A DNA stretch of 18,566 bases from JANNAV01 sp031384695 (GCA_031384695.1 JANNAV010000054.1:1-18566); one strand, 5' to 3'. Positions 1-8,950 are shown, counted from the stretch's first letter. Numbers and translations are program-made. Notes: a model not told the origin generated them from the letters alone.

Positions 1-1
1 C

Positions 2-985
2 GGCGTCGGCATCAACGAGGTGCAGAATTTCGGCAAATACCGGGTGACCGGCCCGCGCGCGCGGGCGTGGCTGGACAGGATCATGGCCGGGCTGATCCCG
101 AAACCGGGACGGTTGAGCCTGACGCCGATGCTGGCGGAAAGCGGCAAGATCATTGGCGATTTCACGGTTTCCTGCCTTTCGGAAACCGAGTTCCAGCTAA
201 CCGCAAGTTACGGGGCGCAGGGCTGGCATCAGCGTTGGTTCGATCAACACGCCGAAGACGGCGTCAGCATCGAAAACGTCTCGGATGCGCGGTCCGGCTT
301 TCAGATCGCCGGGCCAAATGCCCGCAAACTGTTGGAGCGGGTGACGCGCAGCGATGTTTCCGCCGGGGCCTTCAAATTCATGGATGTGAAACGGATGACG
401 GTGGGGATGGCCAATTGCACCGTGCAGCGCGTCAGCTATACCGCCGATCTGGGGTATGAGATTTTCACCGATCACATGTCGGTGCGGCATTTGTGGACCA
501 CGCTGATGGAGGCGGGGGCTGATCTTGGCATCCGCGCCTTCGGCATGCGGGCGATGATGAGCCTCAGGCTGGACAAGTGGTTCGGCAGTTGGGGCCGCGA
601 ATTTTCGCCCGACTATACCCCTTGCGAAACCGGGCTGGACCGGTTCATCCGCTGGAACAAGGATGCCGACTGGATTGGCCGGGCGGCCGCCACGGCCGAA
701 AAGGCCGCAGGGCCAAAGCGCAAACTGGTGACATTCGTGGTCGATACCCCGGATGTCGATGTGGTGGCCTGGGAGCCGATCTGGCTTGACGGTGCCGTGG
801 CCGGGTTCTGCACCAGTGGCGGCTATTCGCATTTCACCGGAAAATCGGTGGCGATAGGCTTCCTGCCCACCGCAGCAATTGTCGATGGCATGGCGGCCGA
901 GATCGAGATTCTGGGGGTGCGATACCCGGCCAAGGTGCATCTTGCGCCGCTGTTCGATGCCGATGGGGCGCGGATGCGGGGGTGA
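2..985 (+). CDS. Dimethylglycine/sarcosine dehydrogenase family protein, C-terminal GcvT-like part (5' end outside window)
   Basis: The reading frame is open from base 2, so only the last 327 residues are seen; a GTG at base 20 is an internal codon, not a credible start. The sequence matches the folate-binding aminomethyltransferase (GcvT) half of FAD-dependent dimethylglycine/sarcosine dehydrogenases. Visible signatures are FGKYRVTGP at the left edge, a central IAGPNARKLLERV segment, the DLGYEIFTDH strand, the RLDKWFGSWGREFSPDYTP segment and, near the C-terminus, CTSGGYSHFTGKSVAIGFLP, the typical GGY-H-GKS-A-G end motif of the family. Members oxidise N-methylated glycine derivatives in an N-terminal FAD domain and pass the one-carbon unit to tetrahydrofolate in this domain. 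The FAD domain would lie upstream of the window. The stop overlaps the next start by 4 nt, which suggests co-translation. The exact substrate cannot be told from this half. Confidence 0.85.
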   Translation, partial: GVGINEVQNFGKYRVTGPRARAWLDRIMAGLIPKPGRLSLTPMLAESGKIIGDFTVSCLSETEFQLTASYGAQGWHQRWFDQHAEDGVSIENVSDARSGFQIAGPNARKLLERVTRSDVSAGAFKFMDVKRMTVGMANCTVQRVSYTADLGYEIFTDHMSVRHLWTTLMEAGADLGIRAFGMRAMMSLRLDKWFGSWGREFSPDYTPCETGLDRFIRWNKDADWIGRAAATAEKAAGPKRKLVTFVVDTPDVDVVAWEPIWLDGAVAGFCTSGGYSHFTGKSVAIGFLPTAAIVDGMAAEIEILGVRYPAKVHLAPLFDADGARMRG

Positions 986-1614
986 CCAGCCAGCCCGCCA
1001 TCCTGATCCTTGCAGGCGGTGCCTCGTCGCGGATGCGCGGCGCCGACAAACTGCTTGAACGGGTGGACGGCGAAGTTCTGCTGCAACGGATAACGCGAGC
1101 GGCCGTTGCCACCGGGGCGCGGGTGATCGTCGCCTTGCCGCCTGACAGCCCGGCACGGCGCGCGGTGCTGACGCGCCTGGCCCCGGCTGTTCTGGAAATG
1201 GCGGTTCTGGAAGTGGCGGTTCTGGAAGTGGCGGATGCAAGTTCCGGCATGTCGGCATCGATCCGGGCCGGAGTGCGCGCCGCTCAGGGCAGCCCGGGGC
1301 TGATGATCGTGCCCGCTGACATGCCCGAGTTGGACACCGACGATCTGGGGCGGCTTGTCGCCGCTTTTGATCGACAGCCCACCCGGATCTGGCGGGCAAC
1401 GGCGGCGGATGGGCGGCAAGGCCATCCGGTGATTTTTCCGGCCGATCTGTTCGCGGCGCTGGCGGCGTTGCAGGGCGATGCAGGTGCGCGGCACATGCTT
1501 TTGGCGCATGCCGACAGGCTTTCCCCGTTGGCATTGCCCGAAAACCATGCGGTAACCGATCTTGATACGCCCGAAGCCTGGGCCGAGTGGCGCGCGCGCA
1601 ACCCCGGCCGGTAA
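982..1614 (+). CDS. MobA-like NTP transferase (molybdenum cofactor cytidylyl/guanylyltransferase-type)
   Basis: This 210-aa protein starts with a GTG that overlaps the previous stop (GTGA). Residues 6-22 (ILILAGGASSRMRGADK) are the nucleotide-binding LAGG-S-RM-G-K signature of MobA/MocA-like nucleotidyltransferases, and VPADMPELD around residue 111 is the metal-binding D-P motif (written DMP). GHPVIFP near residue 149 and the late ITDLDTP-like segment (AVTDLDTPEAW) are also family features. The length is normal for the single-domain family. Members join CMP or GMP to the molybdopterin cofactor; which nucleotide this one uses is not decidable here, so I give no symbol. The overlap with the dehydrogenase suggests one operon, although that enzyme family uses FAD, not molybdenum. 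A 15-bp in-frame tandem repeat sits near residues 69-83. It ends 17 bp from the converging RTX gene. Confidence 0.8.
   Translation: MTSQPAILILAGGASSRMRGADKLLERVDGEVLLQRITRAAVATGARVIVALPPDSPARRAVLTRLAPAVLEMAVLEVAVLEVADASSGMSASIRAGVRAAQGSPGLMIVPADMPELDTDDLGRLVAAFDRQPTRIWRATAADGRQGHPVIFPADLFAALAALQGDAGARHMLLAHADRLSPLALPENHAVTDLDTPEAWAEWRARNPGR
1186..1230 (+). repeat. Three in-frame 15-bp tandem repeats inside the MobA-like gene
   Basis: Three adjacent 15-bp units occupy 1186-1200, 1201-1215 and 1216-1230. Units two and three are identical (GCGGTTCTGGAAGTG) and the first differs at two positions. They encode A-V-L-E-M/V three times over. The array lies between the conserved N-terminal nucleotide-binding part and the DMP motif, so it lengthens a surface region rather than the active site. 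It looks like slippage or duplication and could vary in copy number between strains. Confidence 0.85.
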
Positions 1615-1631
1615 AGGCCGGGATCGCGGCA

Positions 1632-4600
1632 TCACCTGCCCGCAAGCATCACCCGCGCTTCATGGGCTTTCAACGTCATCCGCGCTGCCGGATAGGCCCC
1701 CCCGCCGGCAAGTTCGGGAAACAGCGCCAGCAGCTCGGCCCGCGGCCCCGCTTCCAGCCCGCCGATGGTTTGCGCGCCCGGCTGAAAGCTTTCCGACCAG
1801 CAGCCATCGGACTGAACGATTTCGTGTTGATCGAACATGATGTGGATATAGCTGATTTCACGCGGAAAAATTCGCTCTACCCCGGCGCTGCCCACCATAT
1901 GGGTGGCGGCCACCAAGACCTCGTGTTCACCAAACATCATCTCGGCGCGCGGCCCGACGATCAGCATCCGGTGCTGCGGCGACACCAGCATGTCGCGCTC
2001 GGGCAGCTCATCGCCCATCGCACCCCGGGCAATGCGGATCGGGCTGAAGCGCGGTTCGGCGATCAACTCGGCAAGGTTCAGATCGCGGCGGCCGATCCAG
2101 CGGATTTCCTGATAGCCGTGATCGCGGGTCAATACCCTGGCCCCCACCTGCAGGTCTTCAACCTTCTCCTCGCCCTGTTCGGTCAGAATCCGGGTGCCGG
2201 GGCTGAAGCAGGGGATGACGTTCTCGATATTCGAGAACGTCATCGAGTTGATGACTACGCCATTGATATCCAGAAACTGAACCGTGCCATTTTCGCGGTT
2301 ACTGTCATAAATGACGTTAACGAAGTCCTTGCCGTAGCGGGTCAGATCAAGCGTGTCGCGGTCATCGCCGCCCTCGCCACCATCAATGGTATCGCCCGCA
2401 TCGACAAAGAACGTGTCGCGGTCATCGCCGCCATCCAGATAGTCGGCACCGTCATCGCCGGTCAGCGTATCGTCACCCGCCTCGCCATAAAGCTTGTCGG
2501 TTCCGCTGCCACCAAACACAAGATCGCCGCCATCGCCGAGGAACGCCACATCGTCGCCCGCGCCACCATAGGCGGTGTCGTCGCCCGCACTGTCGAAAAT
2601 CTGGTCGCTGTCAGCGCCGCCATCCAGCAGATCATTGCCTTTATCCCCGATCAGCGTATCGCGGCCCGCGCCACCGAACAGCCGGTCATCCCCTTCATCG
2701 CCCGCGATACTGTCATCGCCGTCGGCGCCAAGGATGGTATCGTTGCCCGCCTGGCCCGAAACACTGTCATCCCCGGCACCGCCATCAATCGAATCGGCCC
2801 CTTCCCCGGCCTGCACGCTGTCGTTGCCAGTGCCTGCCGCCACGGTATCGTTGCCGGTTCCGGCATCTATGCTGTCATTGCCATCACCGCCAAACACCTG
2901 ATCGGCGCCCGCACCCGATATCACGGTGTCGTTGCCCGTCCCGGCCTGCACCACATCATCGTCCGAGCCGTTGCGCGCATCAGCGGCGTCAATCCTGTCG
3001 CCCTGCGGATCGCCGGTATAGGCCAGATCAATCCGGTCATCGCCCGCCGTGCCCTGAACGATGTAATCGCGGGCGCTGGTCAGCACACCGTCCACAAACA
3101 GCTTTTCGATGCCGTAAAACGCCAGCGTGCCACCGGCCCTGAAGGTGACAGTGCCGTTTTCGGGGTTGTCGGTATCGAACCGGACAGATGCCACATCGGT
3201 TACATAAAGCGTGTCGTTGTCGTCGCCGGTCTCGGATCCGTCAACGTAATCGCCAACCCCGCCATAGATGGTATCGGCGTCCGCGTTACCCACCAGCGTG
3301 TCATTGCCAGCACCACCATAAAGCGTGTCGCGCCCCTCGTCACCGTTGAGGTTGTCGTCGCCATCATCGCCGTAGATCAGGCTGGCACCATCGCCGCCAT
3401 AAGCGGTATCGGCATCCGCACCGCCGAAAATGGTGTCCGTGCCGCCAAAGCCGAAGATGGTATCGTTGCCAGCGCCGCCATAGTTCAGGTCATTGTCAAA
3501 GCCGCCGAACACCTGATCGTTGCCAGCACCCCCGTAAAGCGTGTCATCGCCGGTTTTGCCACGAATGAAATCATTGCCGTCGCCGCCGTAAATCGCGTCA
3601 TTACCCGCGTCCGCTTCGATATAATCATCGCCGTTGCCGCCGTAGATCTGATCGTCACCCTCACCGCCATAGATGCTGTCGTTGGCCTCCAGCCCGTAAA
3701 CGGTGTCGTTGCCGTCGCCGGCATAAATCTCGTCGGCATCGGTGCCGGGCGTCGGCAAGATCGAGTCGCGCGCGTCGATGATATCGCCGTCGCGGTCGAC
3801 ATAGCCCGCACCAATCAACTCGCCCGCAGCCGTGCCCTGCACCACCCCATCCGGGTTGCCGCCGTTCAGCACCAGCTTTTCAATGTTGGTGAAGGTCATG
3901 GTCGAATTGTCGACAAAGGTGATGGTGCCGTTCTCGCGGTTCAGCGGATCAAAGGCGATCGTGGCCACGCTGGTTGCCACCAGCGTATCATTGTCGGTGC
4001 CACCCTCGCCGCCATCAACCCGGTCACCCGTTCCAACCAGAAAGCGGTCGGCGTCGTCACCGCCACTCAGCGTATCCGCACCACGGCCGCCAATCAGGGT
4101 ATCGCTGCCGCCACTGGCCAGAATCGACACCCCCAGCGTGGCAAGTGTTGCATCAAAACTGTCGTTGCCCGCCGAACCGGTCAGCTTTTCGATCTCGGCG
4201 AATGTCCCGGCGGAACCGCCTGCGGTGAAGGCATAGCTGCCCGCCTCACTGCCGGTATAGACAACCCTGACACCACCCGAGCTTTGCGCATCGAAGATCA
4301 GCGCGTCAAGGTCGCCGACAGATTCGCCGCCCAGAATGGTGTTGGTGCCATTGTCGCGGGCAATCTGAAACGTATCGGTGCCAGCGCCGCCTTCAAGGCG
4401 GTTATTGCCGGCATCGCCCGACAGCGTGTCATCGCCATCGCCGCCATAAAGGCTGTCGTTGCCGGTGCCGCCAAACATGCTGTCGTTGCCGGCGTCACCG
4501 TAAAGCGTATCATTATCGGCGCCGCCAAAGATCTTGTCCTGATCCGCACCACCAAAGATCTGATCACTGCCGATGCCACCGGTCAGAGAATCGTCACCCG

Positions 4601-5336
4601 CCTCGCCATAGATGATATCATTACCAAGATTGGCGATAACGGTGTCATTGCCCGCGCCCGCCACCACATAATCGGCATCCCCCGTGGTGCCCGCAAAGCC
4701 TGTGCCATCATTGGCGTCGATCTTGTCGCCTTCGGGATCCAGCAGATAGGTGCTATCGATCAGATCATTGCCAGCGGTGCCTTCCACCTGGCCGTCCAGC
4801 GGCGGGCTGTCAAAGCGCAGGTTCGATATGCCGAACACGCCCGAGGAGGCAAAGCTTTCGCCATTGTCCATGATGAAGGTGATCGACGTGATCGGGCCCA
4901 CGATATCGACCACAACGCTGTCTTTAGCGCCAACGCCTTCAATCCCGGTGCTGGTGTTGCCATCCGCGTTCAGGATATTGCCGTTCTGGATCGAATGCAC
5001 ACCGTTCAGCGCGCCGAAGGTGATCGGCACCTGCTGCCCTGCGGCATTTTTGGCGATGATGGTCAGCTTGTCGTCCCAGCCCCTTACCTTGGCATCAACA
5101 TCAAGGGCGGAAAAGTTGAGGTTGCTGATGGGCCGGGCAAAGGTGATGGTGGTGGTCACCGCCTCGGTCAACGACGAAACACCAAGCCCGGTATCGGTTC
5201 CGAAGGTCCGGATGCTGGCGGTTTGTCCGTTGATGGCGTTGGCTGTGGCCACGGTTACCCCAACCGTTTGCGCCCCGTCGGCCAGCGTGTAGCTGCCATT
5301 CGGTGCCGCAGCAGCCCAGTTCAAAGTATAAGCCAT
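1632..5336 (-). CDS. Large RTX calcium-binding repeat protein with C-terminal Hint domain
   Basis: I start at the ATG at 5336 (1234 aa, MAYTLNW...), preceded by a GGGGTGG stretch; an upstream TTG at 5402 would add 22 residues and is less likely. Residues 1 to about 185 form a beta-rich N-terminal domain with no signal peptide. A long array of GGxGxDxxx nonapeptides follows, arranged in modules. Each module begins GTAG-(N/D)D-LID with a DP-GD-ID-D segment and ends with an ENGT(V/I)xF...xFxNIEKL tail. At residue 1043 (codon at 2208-2210) NVIPC-FSPGTRI starts a Hint_2-type domain, with SPQHR, EHEVLVAATHMV and FDQHEIV motifs, running near the C-terminus. RTX arrays bind calcium after type I export; Hint domains of this kind are thought to self-cleave at the cysteine. 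No secretion genes lie nearby. Calcium binding and export are inferred from the family. It converges on the MobA-like gene. Confidence 0.88.
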   Translation of the reverse strand: MAYTLNWAAAAPNGSYTLADGAQTVGVTVATANAINGQTASIRTFGTDTGLGVSSLTEAVTTTITFARPISNLNFSALDVDAKVRGWDDKLTIIAKNAAGQQVPITFGALNGVHSIQNGNILNADGNTSTGIEGVGAKDSVVVDIVGPITSITFIMDNGESFASSGVFGISNLRFDSPPLDGQVEGTAGNDLIDSTYLLDPEGDKIDANDGTGFAGTTGDADYVVAGAGNDTVIANLGNDIIYGEAGDDSLTGGIGSDQIFGGADQDKIFGGADNDTLYGDAGNDSMFGGTGNDSLYGGDGDDTLSGDAGNNRLEGGAGTDTFQIARDNGTNTILGGESVGDLDALIFDAQSSGGVRVVYTGSEAGSYAFTAGGSAGTFAEIEKLTGSAGNDSFDATLATLGVSILASGGSDTLIGGRGADTLSGGDDADRFLVGTGDRVDGGEGGTDNDTLVATSVATIAFDPLNRENGTITFVDNSTMTFTNIEKLVLNGGNPDGVVQGTAAGELIGAGYVDRDGDIIDARDSILPTPGTDADEIYAGDGNDTVYGLEANDSIYGGEGDDQIYGGNGDDYIEADAGNDAIYGGDGNDFIRGKTGDDTLYGGAGNDQVFGGFDNDLNYGGAGNDTIFGFGGTDTIFGGADADTAYGGDGASLIYGDDGDDNLNGDEGRDTLYGGAGNDTLVGNADADTIYGGVGDYVDGSETGDDNDTLYVTDVASVRFDTDNPENGTVTFRAGGTLAFYGIEKLFVDGVLTSARDYIVQGTAGDDRIDLAYTGDPQGDRIDAADARNGSDDDVVQAGTGNDTVISGAGADQVFGGDGNDSIDAGTGNDTVAAGTGNDSVQAGEGADSIDGGAGDDSVSGQAGNDTILGADGDDSIAGDEGDDRLFGGAGRDTLIGDKGNDLLDGGADSDQIFDSAGDDTAYGGAGDDVAFLGDGGDLVFGGSGTDKLYGEAGDDTLTGDDGADYLDGGDDRDTFFVDAGDTIDGGEGGDDRDTLDLTRYGKDFVNVIYDSNRENGTVQFLDINGVVINSMTFSNIENVIPCFSPGTRILTEQGEEKVEDLQVGARVLTRDHGYQEIRWIGRRDLNLAELIAEPRFSPIRIARGAMGDELPERDMLVSPQHRMLIVGPRAEMMFGEHEVLVAATHMVGSAGVERIFPREISYIHIMFDQHEIVQSDGCWSESFQPGAQTIGGLEAGPRAELLALFPELAGGGAYPAARMTLKAHEARVMLAGR

Positions 5337-5535
5337 GGTCCACCCCACATAGAGTTCCGCTCCACCGGCCTGCACCGTCGGAGAAAGAACAACTCTGAAC
5401 AAAATTGTACCGGCACATGATGGCCAAAGCTTGCGCGAATCCGGGCCACTTCATGGTAAGATGCTGAAATTGATGCGAAATCATCTTAGTTTCGGCAAGA
5501 TTTTGCCACATTCATGGCGCGCGCAATCCACGCTG
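5337..5535 (-). promoter_or_regulatory. Upstream region of the first RTX gene, with a candidate -10
   Basis: This stretch between the two RTX genes contains no convincing gene. On the minus strand a TACAAT hexamer (complement of 5404-5409) lies about 70 nt before the chosen ATG, a fair -10 match, but no good -35 sits 16-18 nt further upstream. The terminator of the second RTX gene lies directly upstream, so the first RTX gene probably has its own promoter here. The exact promoter is uncertain. Confidence 0.3.
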
Positions 5536-5568
5536 AAAACCAAAAGAGGCCCCGGACCGGGGCCTCTT
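5536..5568 (-). terminator. Rho-independent terminator of the second RTX gene
   Basis: A perfect 10-bp inverted repeat (AAGAGGCCCC at 5544-5553 with GGGGCCTCTT at 5559-5568) encloses a 5-nt loop. On the minus strand it is followed by TTTTGGTTTT, the U-rich tail expected of an intrinsic terminator. It lies about 50 nt after the stop of the second RTX gene and separates the two RTX transcription units. Confidence 0.85.
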
Positions 5569-5617
5569 CTGGTACGCAACGGGCCGTTTGCGAACCCGTT
5601 TCGCGCTGCATAAACTG

Positions 5618-7984
5618 TTACCGCGTCAACAACATCGCTTCGTGACGCTTCAGGGTCTTGCGGGCTGCGGTATAGTTGCCCAGACCGGCCTCGGTTTTCA
5701 ACTCGGGGAAAAGATCAAAAATCTCAGCCCGCTGGGCGTTGCCCATGCCTTTCAGGGTATAGTCGCCCGGCTGGAAGCTTTCGGTCCATGCGCCGTTCGA
5801 CAGCACCACTTCATGGCGATCGAACATGAAGTGAAGATAGGTGGTCCCCAGACTTTCGACCGCCTGCACACCGTCCTGCGCCACCAGATGCTTGGCCGCA
5901 ACCAGCACTTCATGCTCGTCAAAGTAAAGTGCGGTGCGATCATTGGCCACCAGCAGGCGGTGGTTTGGCGACACCATCATGTCCCGCTCGGGCAGACCGT
6001 TGCCGAGGCTGCCCTGACGGACAAAGATCGGCTTCAGATGCGGGTTGGCGTTCAGATCGTGCCAGTTCAGCGCCTTTTGCCCGGTCCAGCGGATCTCCTG
6101 GATACCATTGTCGCGGGTGATGATCCGGTCGCCCGCCTTCAGCAGTTCCACTGCAACCTCGCCCTTTGGCGTGGCAATCATCGTGCCGGGGGTAAAGCAG
6201 GGGATGACGTTCTCGATGTTGGTGAAGGTCATCGAGCCGGTGGTGTTGCCATCAGCATCGAGGAAGTCGACCGTGCCATTTTCCGGGTTCGCCCCGAACG
6301 TCACCCGCAGCGGGCCCGAGCCGCGCAGATCGAGCGTGTCGAAATCGTCGCCACCCTCGCTGCCGTCCACCACATCACCAGCATTGGCGCCGATGAACAC
6401 GTCGCGGTCATCGCCACCGGCCAGGGTATCAACCCCCTGCCCGCCGGTGATGGTATCGCTGCCAGTGCCGCCGGTCACCCTGTCATTGTCGATGCCTGCA
6501 TCAATCACGTCGGCACCGGTGCCGCCGTCGATGGTGTCGGCATCGTCAAGGCCAAAGATGGTGTCGTTGCCCGCACCGCCAAAGATCCGGTCGGTGCCAT
6601 TGTTGGGCACCAGATCGCCCCGGTCATCGCGGATGTTGATGCTGTCGGGGAATTCGGGCGACAGGCCGCCGTAAACCAGATCATTATCGGCGCCCGCATC
6701 AATCCGGTCTGCGCCTTCGCCGCCGATGATGGTATCGCGGCCAGCCCCACCGGTGATGGTGTCGTTGTCAAACCCGCCGTTGATGCTGTCGGCACCTTCG
6801 CCACCGTCGATCAGATCGGCATCGTCGCCGGTCAGGATCGTGTCATTGCCCGCACCACCATAAACGGTGTCCAGATCATTGGTGGGGTTGGTGTCGGCGG
6901 GGTAAACGCCCGGATAGCCAAGATCGGGCCGCGCGCCGCTGGTGGCACTGGTGTCGATGGTGTCGCCACCCTCACCGCCCACAACTGAATCGTTGCCGTC
7001 ACCGCCGATGATGCGGTCCCGCCCGCCACCACCTGCCAGCGTGTCACCGCCGGTGCCGCCATCCAGCGTATCCGCGCCGTCACCACCGGCGAGCGAATCG
7101 TCACCCACACCGCCATAGACCAGATCATCGCCAACGCCGCCGTCGGCGGTATCATCGCCAAGGCCCGCATAAACCGTATCATTGCCGCCACCAGCCACGA
7201 TGCGATCATCATTCGGTGCATCGCCGGGGATCAACGCGTCGTTGCCATCCACCACGTCGCCGTCCGGGTCACCCAGGTAATCAACGTCAATCAGATCGCC
7301 GCCCGCCGTACCCGTCACGATGCCGTCGCGGTCATCCGGGGTGTTGTCCACGGTGTCCGAGATCGAAAACACCGCGACCGAACCTTCGAAATGCTGGTTG
7401 ATATTGTTCAGGATATTCGGCTCAGACAGCGACTGCCCGGCGCCCACCAACCAGGGCTGGCTGATGCCACCCTGATCCATCGTCAAGGACGCAGGCACCG
7501 CCGCCGCGAAATTATCATTGGTGGTCAGGTTACCGATCTGCAACGAACCACCGGTGCCGCCCTGATCCCAGGAATAGGTCAGGTTGATCTCGTCGCCCGG
7601 ATTGGCAAAGCCTGCCGCCGTGCCAAAGGTTTCGGTGCCACCACGGGTTTCATGGCTGATCAGCACCGAACCATCGGGATTGATCTCGATCCGGTAGCCG
7701 CCATCGGTTTCGCGCACCGAATCGCGCGACAACACGGTTTGCACGCCATCAAGCGGCGCGTCCGCGAGGGTGAACTGAATGTTGAGCGTGCCACGATCCA
7801 ACTGAAACGCCGGATCGGCATAGATTTTCACGATATCGTTCTGCCCGTCCAGAATGGCCTGCCCACCGGCATTGGTGGCCCCGTTCCAGTAAAACCCCTG
7901 CTGTGCACCGTTCGCGCCAGCGCTATCCTGAACCAGCGTGCCGGTTCCAGTGTCATCAAAGTTGTAAAGCGCGAATACCGGCAT
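5618..7984 (-). CDS. RTX calcium-binding repeat protein with N-terminal LamG-like and C-terminal Hint domains
   Basis: This 788-aa protein begins MPVFALYNFDD at an ATG with a good Shine-Dalgarno, GAGGAA at 7991-7996, six nt upstream. Residues 1 to about 210 resemble a concanavalin/LamG-like domain (an AILDGQNDIVKI strand and LNIQFTL). RTX nonapeptides follow from about residue 225 to 540, opened by the same GTAG-DLID...DPDGD-VD head as in the neighbouring paralogue. An ENGTVDFLD...MTFTNIENVIPC junction leads into a Hint domain starting at Cys596, with TPGTMI, SPNHR, EHEVLVAAKHLV and FDRHEVV motifs. The last ~50 residues (ESFQPG..., FDLFPEL) match the C-terminus of the neighbour. The RTX blocks suggest calcium-dependent folding outside the cell after type I secretion, and Hint suggests autocleavage; both are family inferences. 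The N-terminal domains differ between the two proteins, so ligands may differ. Confidence 0.88.
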   Translation of the reverse strand: MPVFALYNFDDTGTGTLVQDSAGANGAQQGFYWNGATNAGGQAILDGQNDIVKIYADPAFQLDRGTLNIQFTLADAPLDGVQTVLSRDSVRETDGGYRIEINPDGSVLISHETRGGTETFGTAAGFANPGDEINLTYSWDQGGTGGSLQIGNLTTNDNFAAAVPASLTMDQGGISQPWLVGAGQSLSEPNILNNINQHFEGSVAVFSISDTVDNTPDDRDGIVTGTAGGDLIDVDYLGDPDGDVVDGNDALIPGDAPNDDRIVAGGGNDTVYAGLGDDTADGGVGDDLVYGGVGDDSLAGGDGADTLDGGTGGDTLAGGGGRDRIIGGDGNDSVVGGEGGDTIDTSATSGARPDLGYPGVYPADTNPTNDLDTVYGGAGNDTILTGDDADLIDGGEGADSINGGFDNDTITGGAGRDTIIGGEGADRIDAGADNDLVYGGLSPEFPDSINIRDDRGDLVPNNGTDRIFGGAGNDTIFGLDDADTIDGGTGADVIDAGIDNDRVTGGTGSDTITGGQGVDTLAGGDDRDVFIGANAGDVVDGSEGGDDFDTLDLRGSGPLRVTFGANPENGTVDFLDADGNTTGSMTFTNIENVIPCFTPGTMIATPKGEVAVELLKAGDRIITRDNGIQEIRWTGQKALNWHDLNANPHLKPIFVRQGSLGNGLPERDMMVSPNHRLLVANDRTALYFDEHEVLVAAKHLVAQDGVQAVESLGTTYLHFMFDRHEVVLSNGAWTESFQPGDYTLKGMGNAQRAEIFDLFPELKTEAGLGNYTAARKTLKRHEAMLLTR

Positions 7985-8817
7985 GTTCAGTTCCTCATTT
8001 CACCAGAGCCTCATACTGAGGCATCGTCCGATCCCAAGCTTCCGTGGTGCTCCCTCTAGAAGGGCACGGATCGGCGCTGCTGTGGCTATGCCAGAACGAT
8101 GCGCCATGACTGCCCGTCGCTGATCGGTGAAATGTTGCAGCTTGGTGTCAACCGGCGCCAAAACAGCGCCCCATCCTACAGGTCTGATGGCCCGGATCAC
8201 CCGACCCGGCTTGTGACAGCTTACCCTTACATTCTGTGCGGTCTGACCCGCACCACCACTCAACAACCGCCCCCACGGCCTTTTTGCCTCACCCAGTAAA
8301 GCTTGATCTGAATACTCCCGGTCACGCCCCACGGAAAGCGAAAAAAATCACAGTTTGAACACTATTGGCCAGAGGCCGAGGGCGGGTTTGGCGGGCTTTG
8401 CACGGCTTTGGCGGCTTATTGTTTCGCAACCGCAAACTGTGTTTTGTGAAGTTTGGCCCGCAACTTGCCCGGTCGATTGGGTTTTCACCGTTCTCACCAG
8501 ATGCGCGCTTGCCCGATTGTCCTCGCTCCCGCAACAATCCTGCCGCCCGAACCCGGGTTAACTAAAGACAGATTCTCGCCAAACTTTCGTCTAATTGTCC
8601 GCGACGTTGTTGCCGCTGCGTGGCCAATGCCTGATATTTGCACCGATAGATCGCGGCTGAGGCATTGTTAACCTTAAGGAAAACCGAATCACCCGCTGAT
8701 TTTCCGCCCTTGCGGGCATTCACCAACCTGGCAGCGGCCGGTGGCAGCACGGCCCCATGCAATCATGTGGACCAAGGCCCCGGCAAGCCCAAGCCGACGC
8801 TTCAGACAGGTTCAGAA
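7985..8817. other. 833-bp region without a supportable gene, upstream of the second RTX gene
   Basis: Only short unrelated open frames occur here, on both strands, with no family resemblance or consistent ribosome sites. On the minus strand a weak promoter candidate for the RTX gene is TTGGGA (complement of 8032-8037), 16 nt, TATGAG (complement of 8010-8015), just upstream of its ribosome site. A 9-bp inverted repeat, CACAGTTTG at 8349-8357 and CAAACTGTG at 8433-8441, is far apart and of unknown meaning. Two GTTAAC hexamers (8557-8562 and about 8667-8672) could be CtrA-like half sites but are not a full box. Before integration this region would have lain next to the 3' end of tRNA-Leu. Confidence 0.5.
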
Positions 8818-8875
8818 AAGGTGGTGCCCGAGGCGAGACTCGAACTCGCACGCCTCGCGGCGGAGGATTTTGAGT
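8818..8875 (+). repeat. attL: left 58-bp direct repeat (3' part of tRNA-Leu)
   Basis: This copy is identical to 18026-18083. In minus-strand orientation it holds the tRNA-Leu sequence from the anticodon loop (ACTCAAAATCC) through variable arm, T arm, acceptor 3' strand and CCA. The tRNA 5' half is absent, so it is the displaced end of the original tRNA gene, not a working tRNA. Confidence 0.95.
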
Positions 8876-8950
8876 TGTGTCGATGTATCCGGAACACAAA
8901 GACTTAAATCATCTTCTGGCCCACAGACGGATGGTGAACAAACAGGAAAA

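Noticed and set aside
197..1645. Long minus-strand frame opposite the dehydrogenase and MobA-like genes
   Set aside because: The product is rich in Arg, Pro and His with no domain, while the plus strand encodes two recognisable proteins.
2380..4790. Repetitive DNA resembling a CRISPR or satellite array
   Set aside because: The repeats are degenerate 27-bp units without unique spacers and translate in frame as RTX nonapeptides.
1587..5420. Very long open frame on the plus strand across the first RTX gene
   Set aside because: It is antisense to the RTX array. The minus-strand frame shows clear GGxGxD repeats and a Hint domain; the plus frame only has the complementary repetitive composition, and it has no ribosome site or family match.
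5588..6988. Plus-strand open frame across the second RTX gene
   Set aside because: Same effect: low stop frequency in the complement of GC-rich RTX repeats. The leftward gene has a ribosome site, terminator and recognisable domains.
8557..8680. CtrA boxes around the two GTTAAC hexamers
   Set aside because: No TTAA-N7-TTAA arrangement is present; the hexamers alone are too short to support a call.
8341..8762. Several overlapping 60-80 residue frames on both strands in the non-coding region
   Set aside because: They overlap each other in several frames, have biased composition, and no ribosome site or recognisable motif.
8818..8875. A second tRNA-Leu gene at the left boundary
   Set aside because: Only the 3' portion is present; the sequence diverges after the anticodon loop, so no acceptor 5' strand or D arm exists.
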